This document shows positions 50,457 through 59,247 of a stretch of DNA of 64,000 nucleotides, one piece after another. Origin of the DNA: UBA7330 sp965243485. Its GTDB lineage: Bacteria > Bacteroidota > Bacteroidia > Cytophagales > Cyclobacteriaceae. The translations under genes and the position numbers were made by a program. Positions within the stretch are counted from its first letter, which is position 1. The number at the start of each line of letters is the position of its first letter. The stretch is from positions 5,642,001 through 5,706,000 of the forward strand of contig CBDEVP010000001.1 in assembly GCA_965243485.1 (NCBI GenBank), written 5' to 3'. A model generated the notes under the pieces. The model ran no database searches, was not told where the DNA came from, and saw nothing but the letters and a program-made list of their open reading frames with translations.

Positions 50457-51752
50457 TTAATAGTCTTTATTTTCATCAAAATCGTCAATTAAAAGTCCTT
50501 TGGTTTTCTCCAGAATATTCTGGAAGAATTTAGCGCTCTGTTTGGTGCGTGGTTTCAGTACACCCCTGGCCTGCTTTTCATTGTATCGCTGCTCCCGGAT
50601 ATCAATGGCCCGGTATCCGGAAAGTACCAATCCCACGGAAGTGGCATATACAGGGCTCTTGACCGCATCGACCTTACTCTTACCCAGGTGTTCGTTCGGA
50701 TATCCAACCCTGGTATCGAGGCCGGTCATGTATTCAAAGAGTTGTTTGGTATTACTAAGGAGCGAACCCCCACCAGTCACCACGATCCCGGCTGCCAGTT
50801 TTTTGTTGAATCCTGACGTAATGATCTCGGTATGTACCATCTCAATGATCTCTTCCATCCTTGACTCAATGATATGAGCCAGATTTTTTACCGAGATCTC
50901 CTTGGGTGGCCGGTTCCTCAGACCGGGTATGGAAATGATCTCATTCGGACTGGCCTCTTCTGCTATGGCCTTACCAAATTTGATCTTCAGCTGCTCGGCC
51001 TGCTGTTCCATCACCATGCATCCCTGCTTGATATCCGAAGTGATGATGTTACCTCCGAATGGGATGACTGCCGTATGCCTGATGATGTTGTCATAGAAAA
51101 CAGCAATATCCGTGGTGCCACCACCAATATCTACCAGGCAAACGCCTGCTTCTTTTTCTTCATCACTGAGTACAGCCAGGCTGGATGCCAGTGGCTCCAG
51201 GATGAGATTTTCTATTTCCAGGCCTGCACGCCTGATACATTTATTGATATTGTTGATCGCATTGGTCTGAGCAGTGATGATATGGAAATCTGCCTCCAGC
51301 TTCACACCTGACATTCCCACAGGATCTTTGATACCATCTTCATAGTCGACGATATAGTCCTGTGGCATGACATGGATAATCTCACTGCCTGGCGGGATCA
51401 CAATGCGATACATATCATTGGTGAGCCGGTTGAGGTCTTCCACTGTGATCTCATCATCTGAGTCACGTGTGATCGAGCCATGATGGACCGCGCTTTTGAT
51501 ATGCTGCCCTGCTATCCCGACATTGACCACCCGGATATCGATGCCTGATTGTTCACTGGCATCATTCACAGCCTTTTCGATAGCATTGACGGTCTTGTCG
51601 ATGTTGGTAACAATCCCACGGATGACCCCATCCGAGACCGCTTTGCCGACACCCAGCACCTCCAGTTTGCCAAACTCATTTTTGCGGCCGACGATGGCGC
51701 ATATCTTGGTAGTTCCAATATCAAGACCAACGATGATTTTATCCTGTTCCAT
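50457..51752 (-). CDS. ftsA: Cell division protein FtsA
   Basis: A 431-aa actin-like ATPase that tethers FtsZ to the membrane and recruits late division proteins. VGLDIGTTKICAIVG opens the fold, DIGGGTTDIAVF near residue 205 is the phosphate-2 loop, and GIVVTGGGSLL near 325 the adenosine motif. The 1C domain lies near residues 85-160. The C-terminus (AKFFQNILEKTKGLLIDDF) contains the amphipathic helix. Length is normal. Confidence 0.97.
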   Translation of the reverse strand: MEQDKIIVGLDIGTTKICAIVGRKNEFGKLEVLGVGKAVSDGVIRGIVTNIDKTVNAIEKAVNDASEQSGIDIRVVNVGIAGQHIKSAVHHGSITRDSDDEITVEDLNRLTNDMYRIVIPPGSEIIHVMPQDYIVDYEDGIKDPVGMSGVKLEADFHIITAQTNAINNINKCIRRAGLEIENLILEPLASSLAVLSDEEKEAGVCLVDIGGGTTDIAVFYDNIIRHTAVIPFGGNIITSDIKQGCMVMEQQAEQLKIKFGKAIAEEASPNEIISIPGLRNRPPKEISVKNLAHIIESRMEEIIEMVHTEIITSGFNKKLAAGIVVTGGGSLLSNTKQLFEYMTGLDTRVGYPNEHLGKSKVDAVKSPVYATSVGLVLSGYRAIDIREQRYNEKQARGVLKPRTKQSAKFFQNILEKTKGLLIDDFDENKDY

Positions 51753-51790
51753 ATCTCTTAAGATTAGCTCGTATGACTCCTTTTAATTTC

Positions 51791-52558
51791 TTATTCACAG
51801 ATTAATTGATTTTCAAATTTTACATTGACACGCTCATAGGTATTCCAGCCCTTGTTGGGCAATACCTCGGTGTAGAAAAGCCTGAGTTTTCTGAATTTCT
51901 CCATGTATTCCGTTGGCATACCAAAATCGATGTTTTGCTTGGTCACCTGTGGCAATAAGGTCAGTTCCCCGTCACTTTTCACAATGATTCCTGCGATCTG
52001 GGCCTTCCAGAATTCATCATTGTTGATGAACCTGAGCAGTTCCAGAAGTTCTTTTCCATAGTCCGTCTCCTGAATATTCTTTTCCCAGGAAAATGCATGC
52101 TCCAACTCCAGGATCAGCACCCTGGAAGTATGTTTGGTGATTGTGGGAAGCAACCTGCCATTTTCATCGATATAATGATCCGAAGCATTTTTCTTAAGGA
52201 CCCTGGCTATTGGTCTTGCTTGTTCAACTCGGATCATCAGGTTGCCCTCTATGTCTTTGTAGACCTGTGCATCTTTGATAAAGGGGTGCTTTTCCACCCT
52301 GGACTCCAGCACATCCAGATCGAGATTTCCCACCTGTAAGCCCAGTACATAATCACCGCCCTTGTCGTTGATCAGGTCTATCACTTCCAGCTGGTCGGTA
52401 AAGAAATCCCCATGCTGGTCGTTGATCTCCACCTGCACATTGGCCACCTGTCTGGCAACGTTTTTATACCCCGCCAGAGAGATCAATACCAACATTGTAA
52501 TGATCGACACGGCGAAAAACAATATGGTCTTTACACTACGCTTCAACTTTGCGGTCAT
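51791..52558 (-). CDS. ftsQ: Cell division protein FtsQ-like
   Basis: A 255-aa bitopic membrane protein. The helix TILFFAVSIITMLVLISLAGY is near residue 20. A POTRA-like domain follows (DFFTDQLEVIDLIN, VLESRVEKHPFIKDAQVYKDIEGNLMIRVEQARPIARV) and the rest is periplasmic. Sequence divergence is normal for FtsQ; the gene order murC-ftsQ-ftsA supports the call. The start overlaps the end of murC by 23 bases. Confidence 0.85.
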   Translation of the reverse strand: MTAKLKRSVKTILFFAVSIITMLVLISLAGYKNVARQVANVQVEINDQHGDFFTDQLEVIDLINDKGGDYVLGLQVGNLDLDVLESRVEKHPFIKDAQVYKDIEGNLMIRVEQARPIARVLKKNASDHYIDENGRLLPTITKHTSRVLILELEHAFSWEKNIQETDYGKELLELLRFINNDEFWKAQIAGIIVKSDGELTLLPQVTKQNIDFGMPTEYMEKFRKLRLFYTEVLPNKGWNTYERVNVKFENQLICE

Positions 52559-53921
52559 TTAAGTAATAATCTTTTATCTTCTCCACTTCTCTGTCAATAT
52601 CTCCTGCTCCAACGGTCAGTAGGACTTCAGGATCTTTTTGGGCAATCACCTCCAATAGCCGTTCTCTTTCGCAGATCATTTTATTGCTGTTATTGATCTT
52701 TCCCAGGATCACTTCAGAGGTGATACCCGGGATGGGCTCTTCCCGTGCCGGGTAGATCTCCATGAGGATGATGTCGTCTGCCAGCTCAAGACTTTTGGCA
52801 AATCCATCCTGAAAATCCCTGGTCCTGCTATACAGATGAGGCTGGAAGATTACAGTGATCAGTTTTGAGGGGTATAGGCTTCTCACTGACTTCAATAAAG
52901 CGGTGATCTCCGTAGGGTGATGGGCATAATCATCGATATAGATCCGATCTTCTGTCCGGATGATGTACTCAAACCTTCTTTTGACTCCCCGGTATCCGGC
53001 CAGTGCCTTTTTGATTTCAGCTGACTGAATCCCGTAGTCCAGCGCCATGGTGATCGCAGCAGTGGCATTCTCCACATTGTGAAAACCCGGAACCTGCATT
53101 TCAATGTCTTTGATCACTTCATTTCCATGATAGTTGAAATAAAATGACCCCTTCTCCGCCCGTATGTCCTTAGCCTGAATCTCTCCTTTTTCTATCCCAT
53201 AAGTGGTAAAGGAGAAATCCAGATGTCCCCCGATGATCCCGGCTGCCTTATCCTGGATCAGGACCTTTCCTCCGGGTTTGGTCTTTCTGAGAAACTCTGC
53301 ATAGGATTCATGCATGGTCTGCTGATCACCATAGATGTCCAGATGATCAGGATCAACCGAAGTAACAATGGAATAGTCAGGTGAAAGCCTGTGAAAAGAC
53401 CGGTCAAATTCATCCGCTTCAGCCACTACAGGAGCATTTTCATCACCGATCAGGAGATTGGAATCGTAATTGGTCATGATCCCGCCGACAAAAGCAGAGC
53501 ATCCGACGGTCTCATGAAGGATATGCGCCACCATGCTTGAGGTAGTTGTCTTGCCATGAGTACCTCCCACGGCGACCGTCCAGTGACTGCGGGAGATCAT
53601 ACCGAGCATCTCAGACCGCTTCATGATCTGATAATCTCCTGACATAAAGAAGTTCAGTTCCTTGTGGTTTTTGGGTACAGCAGGAGTATATACAATGACA
53701 CTATGGACCTTATCCTCTTTGATCGCTTTGGGTACCAGGTCCAGGTCATCCGAGTAGTGGATATCCATTCCTTCAACAGCCAGTCTCTTTGTCAGGGCAG
53801 TTTCCGTTTTATCATATCCGGACACTGCAATACCCCGTTTCTTAAACCACCTGGCCAGAGAGCTCATACCAATCCCTCCGATACCGATAAAGTAGACGCT
53901 ATGTATATTCTCCAGGTTCAT
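52536..53921 (-). CDS. murC: UDP-N-acetylmuramate-L-alanine ligase
   Basis: A 461-aa Mur ligase adding L-Ala to UDP-MurNAc in the cytoplasm. FIGIGGIGMSSLARWF is the N-terminal nucleotide-sugar loop, GGTHGKTTTSSMV near 115 the ATP P-loop, DEFDRSFHRLSPDYSIVTSVDPDHLD the central region, and DDYAHHPTEI the C-terminal motif. Length is typical. It overlaps murG by 4 bases. Confidence 0.97.
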   Translation of the reverse strand: MNLENIHSVYFIGIGGIGMSSLARWFKKRGIAVSGYDKTETALTKRLAVEGMDIHYSDDLDLVPKAIKEDKVHSVIVYTPAVPKNHKELNFFMSGDYQIMKRSEMLGMISRSHWTVAVGGTHGKTTTSSMVAHILHETVGCSAFVGGIMTNYDSNLLIGDENAPVVAEADEFDRSFHRLSPDYSIVTSVDPDHLDIYGDQQTMHESYAEFLRKTKPGGKVLIQDKAAGIIGGHLDFSFTTYGIEKGEIQAKDIRAEKGSFYFNYHGNEVIKDIEMQVPGFHNVENATAAITMALDYGIQSAEIKKALAGYRGVKRRFEYIIRTEDRIYIDDYAHHPTEITALLKSVRSLYPSKLITVIFQPHLYSRTRDFQDGFAKSLELADDIILMEIYPAREEPIPGITSEVILGKINNSNKMICERERLLEVIAQKDPEVLLTVGAGDIDREVEKIKDYYLNDRKVEA

Positions 53922-54994
53922 TTGATCAATGTCATTATCTCCTTTGCAATTCGTTCTGAAGCATCTTTGAAAGCCATCTTCTGAATCCGCTCAGACAGGG
54001 TCTTTCTCTTTTTACCATCAGCCATCAGAGTGATTGCCGTATCAACCAACTTTTCTTTGCTCTCGGTATCTTTGACCAGCACAGCCGCTTCGTTCCTTAC
54101 CAAAGACATGGCATTCTTTGTCTGGTGATCCTCTGCGACGTTGGGTGAAGGAACCAGGATAGCAGGCTTTCCGGTAAGCATGAGCTCACTGATGGACAAA
54201 GCCCCGGCACGGGAAATCACCAGATCAGCTACCCCATAGCCGTAATTTATCTCCTTCAGGAAGGGCATGACCCTTACATTTTTATGATCCGGGGTTTCGG
54301 TTTTGATCTTTTCAAAGTAATATTCCCCTGTTTGCCAGATCAGCTGGATGTCATTAGCTACAAGCTTTTCAAGGCCACCCCGGATCGATTCATTGATGGT
54401 CCTGGCTCCCAGGCTTCCACCAATGACCAGCAGGGTCTTTTTCTTTGGATCCAGCTGAAAAAAGTCAAAGGCTTCCTGTCTTTTTGCCGGATCAGGGATC
54501 AGGTCACTCCGCACCGGATTACCCGTAAGGACCAGCTTATCTTTTGGGAAATACCGATCCATCTCAGGGTAGGCCACACAGATCTTATCCACCCGCTTCG
54601 AAAGCCACTTGTTCGTCAGTCCGGCGTATGAATTCTGTTCCTGGATAAGAGTGGGAACCCCTTTGGTAGTAGCCACGAATAGCAGGGGCCCACTTGCATA
54701 ACCGCCTACACCTATTACGGCATCAGGCTTAAACTTCTTTATCAAAGATCCGGAATTCAAAAGGCTCATGATGACCTTGACAGGGAATAGCAGATTTCTA
54801 AAAGTCAACTTACGCTGAAGTCCACTGATCCACAGGCCGACAATAGGAAAGCCAGCTTCCGGTACTTTCTTCATCTCCATCTTTCCTTGGGCGCCGACAA
54901 ACAGGATCTCCACCTCCTCCAGCAATTGCTGAAGCGACCGGGCAATGGAAATTGCCGGGTAAATGTGTCCGCCTGTTCCGCCGCCGCTGATCAT
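53918..54994 (-). CDS. murG: UDP-GlcNAc:lipid I transferase MurG
   Basis: A 358-aa GT28 glycosyltransferase making lipid II. ISGGGTGGHIYPAISIA is the N-terminal glycine-rich loop; GGYASGPLLFVATTKGVPTLIQEQNSYAG and VISRAGALSISELMLTGKPAILVPSP follow. The first ATG (54994) lies at the loop itself. In-frame codons upstream read KYRI before it, the usual first strand of MurG, and the only candidate start there is ATT at 55030. So the true start may be non-canonical, or the protein is short by one strand. Confidence 0.93.
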   Translation of the reverse strand: MISGGGTGGHIYPAISIARSLQQLLEEVEILFVGAQGKMEMKKVPEAGFPIVGLWISGLQRKLTFRNLLFPVKVIMSLLNSGSLIKKFKPDAVIGVGGYASGPLLFVATTKGVPTLIQEQNSYAGLTNKWLSKRVDKICVAYPEMDRYFPKDKLVLTGNPVRSDLIPDPAKRQEAFDFFQLDPKKKTLLVIGGSLGARTINESIRGGLEKLVANDIQLIWQTGEYYFEKIKTETPDHKNVRVMPFLKEINYGYGVADLVISRAGALSISELMLTGKPAILVPSPNVAEDHQTKNAMSLVRNEAAVLVKDTESKEKLVDTAITLMADGKKRKTLSERIQKMAFKDASERIAKEIMTLIK

Positions 54995-55033
54995 GATCCT
55001 ATATTTCCGTTTTGTCTCGATCCTTTCAATATT

Positions 55034-56200
55034 TTATGCTGCCTGTTTTACTTTTTCCCTGTACTGGTTGCCACTGGCGGTGCTCATATCATCGATCTCG
55101 CCCCTGCTCACGCTTAAGATGATCCCGATGGCCAATCCTGTAAATAGCTGGGACGTACCCCCCATACTGAACAATGGCAATGGCAATCCGGTGATCGGTC
55201 CTAAACCTACCGTCACCCCCATATTCACAAAGGCCTGCATCACCAGCGCGAACGACAAACCCGCCGAAAGTAGTCCCCCGTAGGCTCGCTCACTTTCGGC
55301 TGCCGCTTTCATCCCGCGGTACAGCAGGGCCAGAAACAATAACATGACGATGACACCACCTACGAGTCCGTATTCCTCGATGATGATCGCATACACAAAA
55401 TCGGAGTACGGATGGGGCAAATAATTTCTTTGATCACTCTGACCGGGACCTTTTCCAAAAAGTCCTCCGGTTGCGATGGCAATGTTTGCCTGCTTCTCCT
55501 GGTAGGGCACATCGTCCTTATTTAAAAAGGCAGTGACCCTGTTGATGGCCGTATCTCCCCGCTGACCGATCATCAGGGCAAGTGATCCCGAGCAGAATCC
55601 GATGATCATCAGGATCAACAGATATTTCACAGGAACCCTGCCGATAAAGAGTACCAGCATACAGGTAAGAAAGAGAAGGATCGCCGTGGAAATGTTGGTC
55701 ATGGCAATCAACCCACAGATAAGACCTACCCACAACAGCATTGGGATGATCGATTTCTGAAAGTTTTTGATGTCCTGCTGCTTTTTGGAAAGCATGCTTG
55801 TGAGGGTCACCAGCAACGCCAGCTTGGCCAGGTCCGAAGGTTGAAATCCCTGATTGATGACCGGGATAGTGATCCACCTTGAAGCTTCATTGACATTGGT
55901 CCCGAAAAGCCAGGTGATCAGTAGTAAGGGCGCTGATATCCAAAGCAATAATTTGGATATCCTGGAGTAATACCTGTAATCGATCCGGTGGGCGATCCAC
56001 ATGGCCACAAGACTCAAGAATACGAGTAGCGCATGTTTAAATAAGTAATACTCGGTGTTTCCAGCCTCCATTCTGTAAGCCAGGCTTCCCGTAGAGCTGT
56101 AAACGACCAGAATACTCCAGACTGAAATAACAAACACGATGAACCAAATGATAGGATCACCTTTCAAATTGCGATATGCCCATTCCTTAATCATTGTCAT
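55034..56200 (-). CDS. ftsW: Septal peptidoglycan polymerase FtsW
   Basis: A 388-aa SEDS-family membrane glycosyltransferase that polymerises lipid II at the septum together with the FtsI transpeptidase. About ten helices are visible. VYSSTGSLAYR, FQPSDLAKLALLV, the KDDVPYQEKQANIAIATGGLFGKGPGQSDQRNYLPHPYSDFVYAII loop and LPLPLFSMGGTSQL match the family. It overlaps murD by 4 bases. Confidence 0.95.
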   Translation of the reverse strand: MTMIKEWAYRNLKGDPIIWFIVFVISVWSILVVYSSTGSLAYRMEAGNTEYYLFKHALLVFLSLVAMWIAHRIDYRYYSRISKLLLWISAPLLLITWLFGTNVNEASRWITIPVINQGFQPSDLAKLALLVTLTSMLSKKQQDIKNFQKSIIPMLLWVGLICGLIAMTNISTAILLFLTCMLVLFIGRVPVKYLLILMIIGFCSGSLALMIGQRGDTAINRVTAFLNKDDVPYQEKQANIAIATGGLFGKGPGQSDQRNYLPHPYSDFVYAIIIEEYGLVGGVIVMLLFLALLYRGMKAAAESERAYGGLLSAGLSFALVMQAFVNMGVTVGLGPITGLPLPLFSMGGTSQLFTGLAIGIILSVSRGEIDDMSTASGNQYREKVKQAA

Positions 56201-57573
56201 CTTTTTACTTTTTTTGGTTTAACCAGGGATTTCACTGCCTTTTTGAACCGGTCTCCCCTGTCCTCATAGTTTTTAAACAGGTCAAAGCTTGCGCAGGCTG
56301 GTGAGAGAAGGACCACATCTCCAGGCGATGCCAGTTTAAAAGCCATCTTCACAGCATCTTTGATATCATCTACCCTGCTCAATGGGACCATGTCCTGAAA
56401 AAATGCATCCAGGCGCTTGTTGTTGATTCCCAGGCTGATCAATGATTTTACTTTTTCCCGGACAAGGTCTTCAATCAGGCTGTAGTCATTTCCCTTATCA
56501 ATGCCTCCGGCGATCCAGATCACTTTATGATTCATTCCATCTAAGGCATAGTACACGGAGTCGACATTGGTGGCCTTTGAATCATTGATGAACCTTACTC
56601 CATCGATCTCCAGTACCGGCTCCAGCCTGTGCGGTGCATTTTTGAATGACTTAAGCCCTTTCAGAATCTCTTTGATCGAGACATCCATCCACAAGGCGCA
56701 CAACACTGCAGCCATGGTATTGATCATGTTGTGTTTACCAATCAGGGAGATATCCGCAACCGGGATCCTGTGGTTGGCGGAGGCTTCCTTGTACTCATAA
56801 TTGAAGATGAGATGTTCGTCGTCCAGATATGCCTGCCACCTGTCGTTTTTGGTGGCTGAAATGGCGAAAAGACAGGCCTCAATGTTCCTCCTGGTCAGTT
56901 CCTCCGTGACCGGTTTACTGTCTGCACAGTAAATGAAGCACTCCTCTTTGGTGAGATTTTCTGTGATCCTGAATTTGGAAGAGATGTACTTCTCCATGCT
57001 GTTTTCGTAGCGGTCCAGATGGTCCGGAGTAATATTCAGGAGAACGGCCACGTCCGGCTTGAATTTATCGATGCCATCCAATTGGAAACTACTCACTTCG
57101 ACCACGTAGTAATCGTAACCTCCTTTGGCGACCAGACCGGCGAAGCTCACCCCAACATTTCCTCCCAAAGCCGCATTAAACCCTGCCTTTTTCAATAAGT
57201 GGTAAGTCAGCAGGGTTGTGGTAGTCTTACCGTTTGTCCCCGTAATTGCTATGACCTTGCTATTTCCATCCAGGTGAGTATAGGCAAACTCAACCTCAGA
57301 GATCACAGGAATACCTTCAGCGAGGGCCTCCACCACCACCTGTACCGTATCAGGAATCCCCGGACTTTTCACAATGAGATCAGAGGCCATTATTCTTTCG
57401 CTATCGTGTGCACCTTCCTCAAAATCCACATGAAGGGATCTTAGGGTCTCCTGAGCCTTTTGGGTGATCTTTCCGGCATCGGACAAAAAGACCTCATACC
57501 GCATCTTCGATGCGAGTCTGGCTGCGCCTAAACCGCTTTCTCCTGATCCTAATATGGTGACCCGCTTACTCAT
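56197..57573 (-). CDS. murD: UDP-MurNAc-L-Ala:D-glutamate ligase
   Basis: A 458-aa Mur ligase that adds D-Glu. ILGSGESGLGAARLA opens the N-terminal domain, ITGTNGKTTTTLLT near residue 110 is the ATP site, LNITPDHLDRY near 180 and NDSKATNVDSVYYAL near 330 are family motifs. SPACASFDLFKNYEDRGDRFK ends the catalytic part. The start overlaps the 126-aa gene upstream by 8 bases. Confidence 0.97.
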   Translation of the reverse strand: MSKRVTILGSGESGLGAARLASKMRYEVFLSDAGKITQKAQETLRSLHVDFEEGAHDSERIMASDLIVKSPGIPDTVQVVVEALAEGIPVISEVEFAYTHLDGNSKVIAITGTNGKTTTTLLTYHLLKKAGFNAALGGNVGVSFAGLVAKGGYDYYVVEVSSFQLDGIDKFKPDVAVLLNITPDHLDRYENSMEKYISSKFRITENLTKEECFIYCADSKPVTEELTRRNIEACLFAISATKNDRWQAYLDDEHLIFNYEYKEASANHRIPVADISLIGKHNMINTMAAVLCALWMDVSIKEILKGLKSFKNAPHRLEPVLEIDGVRFINDSKATNVDSVYYALDGMNHKVIWIAGGIDKGNDYSLIEDLVREKVKSLISLGINNKRLDAFFQDMVPLSRVDDIKDAVKMAFKLASPGDVVLLSPACASFDLFKNYEDRGDRFKKAVKSLVKPKKVKR

Positions 57574-57943
57574 CCAGTGCGTCTTGTCTCATTCTTTTTT
57601 CCAAAACCTGGTCACAGCATAAAGAGAAGTATGAAAGCATTTCGAAGCCATACTTCACAAATTCTGTGATGGGGACATATTTCTTCTTCCTGTTGGCGAT
57701 GTCCAGCCGGTCCAACAGGAAGACGATCTCATCCATCTCATGCTCAGCGGCATTCATGGCCCCTGACAGGGCACCTTCACCCTCAGCCATAAGCAGCCGG
57801 TTGAAGATCTTTTCCAGCCTTCTCGATCTCCTGATCAGAACAGATGAGTACTCAACCAGGCTCCCGATCGGAAGCAGATTGGGCAGGTCTCCAGCTTTCT
57901 GCTGGAATTTATCATTGAGATGTGTCAGCTGTTCTAATGTCAT
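57566..57943 (-). CDS. Unrecognised 126-aa protein inside the cell-wall cluster
   Basis: Starts at the ATG at 57943, 2 bases after mraY, and ends 8 bases inside murD; the frame is open to 58003, but that would overlap mraY. The protein is helical and charged (MTLEQLTHLNDKFQQKA, VLIRRSRRLEKIFNRLL, AAEHEMDEIVFLLDRLDIA) without signal or membrane segment. I do not recognise a family. Its tight placement between mraY and murD indicates a cell-wall or division role, perhaps as a scaffold or regulator; this is inference. Confidence 0.75.
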   Translation of the reverse strand: MTLEQLTHLNDKFQQKAGDLPNLLPIGSLVEYSSVLIRRSRRLEKIFNRLLMAEGEGALSGAMNAAEHEMDEIVFLLDRLDIANRKKKYVPITEFVKYGFEMLSYFSLCCDQVLEKRMRQDALDE

Positions 57944-57945
57944 TT

Positions 57946-59124
57946 TTATCTGAGTTTTAAAGTTGCTAATGTGATAATGGCCAGCAGGATACCGGAAATC
58001 CAAAACCTGGTGACAATTTTGGCTTCATGCCATCCTTTCTTCTGATAATGGTGATGAAGGGGCGACATGAGAAAAATTCTTCTTCCTTCCCCGAATTTTT
58101 TGCGGGTATATTTGAAATAAGAGACCTGCAGGATCACTGACAGATTTTCCAACAGGAAGATCCCGCATAGGACAGGGATCAGTAATTCTTTCCGTATGAC
58201 AAAGGCCATCACAGCGATGATCCCACCAATGGATAAGCTCCCTGTGTCTCCCATAAAGACCTGGGCAGGGTAGGAATTATACCAGAGAAATCCGATGCAG
58301 GCACCCACGAAAGCAGCACTAAATATCACCAGCTCCCCTGAATTCGGTATGAAGGCTATACTGAGGTAATCAGCGAAAATGGCGTTACCGGATAAGTAAG
58401 CAAGTATACCTAGCGTCAAAGCGATGATGGCGGAAGTACCTGCTGCCAGACCATCCAGACCATCCGTCATGTTGGCACCATTGGAGACCGCAGTGATGAT
58501 GAAAATAACGACCAGTACATAAAGTAACCAGGTGTAATCATCCAGGAAATCCGGCAATAGCCAGTTGTACTGAAATTCATTTCCTTTGATGAAGGGAAGT
58601 GTGGTGACAATGGCATCGCTGTTGATGATGCCCACGAAATTTATGTCAGGCAACAATACGTCCTGGTGCCAAACCATCACCAGCCCGACCACCAGACCAA
58701 TGATCACCTGTCCGATAATCTTAAACCTGCCAGCCAAACCTTCTTTGTTCTTGAGCTTGACCTTGATATAGTCGTCGATGAAACCGATCATGCCCATCCA
58801 GGCTGCGGTGATCAGCAATAAGATCACATAAATATTTGAGATCCTGGCAAAAAGCAACGTGGGAATGATAATCGCTGCCAGTATGATCAGCCCTCCCATC
58901 GTAGGTGTACCCTGTTTTTTCAGCTGCCCTTCCAGCCCAAGGTCCCGGATGCTTTCACCAAGTTGATTCTTTTGGAGAGCGCGAATGATCCATTTTCCGA
59001 TGAATATGGTGATGAGCAATGAGAATAGCGCTGCCATACCTGCCCTGAAGGAGATGAAACGGAAAACCGTCGCTCCCATCAGGTCAAATTCTCGCTCTAA
59101 GTAATCAAACAGGTAGTACAGCAT
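57946..59124 (-). CDS. mraY: Phospho-MurNAc-pentapeptide transferase
   Basis: A 392-aa membrane enzyme that makes lipid I from UDP-MurNAc-pentapeptide and undecaprenyl phosphate. KKQGTPTMGGLII is the cytoplasmic loop 1 motif, GFIDDYIKVKLKNKEGL the DDxxK-type catalytic site, NGANMTDGLDGLAAG the second, and SPLHHHYQKKGWHEAKIVTRFW the C-terminal His motif. About ten helices. Length slightly above the E. coli 360 aa, common in this phylum. Confidence 0.97.
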   Translation of the reverse strand: MLYYLFDYLEREFDLMGATVFRFISFRAGMAALFSLLITIFIGKWIIRALQKNQLGESIRDLGLEGQLKKQGTPTMGGLIILAAIIIPTLLFARISNIYVILLLITAAWMGMIGFIDDYIKVKLKNKEGLAGRFKIIGQVIIGLVVGLVMVWHQDVLLPDINFVGIINSDAIVTTLPFIKGNEFQYNWLLPDFLDDYTWLLYVLVVIFIITAVSNGANMTDGLDGLAAGTSAIIALTLGILAYLSGNAIFADYLSIAFIPNSGELVIFSAAFVGACIGFLWYNSYPAQVFMGDTGSLSIGGIIAVMAFVIRKELLIPVLCGIFLLENLSVILQVSYFKYTRKKFGEGRRIFLMSPLHHHYQKKGWHEAKIVTRFWISGILLAIITLATLKLR

Positions 59125-59150
59125 TTATTTCCGATTATTTCTTGTAGAGA

Positions 59151-59240
59151 TTCTTAGCGCTCCCCGCGTATTCTTAGCGCTCCCCGCGGTAAAAAATATT
59201 AACCGCAAAGACGCAACGGGAATCGCAAGGGTCGCAAAGT
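59151..59240. repeat. Tandem 20-bp repeat and CGCAAAG-type repeat between murE and mraY
   Basis: TTCTTAGCGCTCCCCGCGTA occurs twice in tandem at 59151-59190 (one or two mismatches). After it come CGCAAAGACGCAACGGG and GTCGCAAAG at about 59203-59240. No ORF is present in the 123-base gap. Confidence 0.7.
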
Positions 59241-59247
59241 CTTTCAT

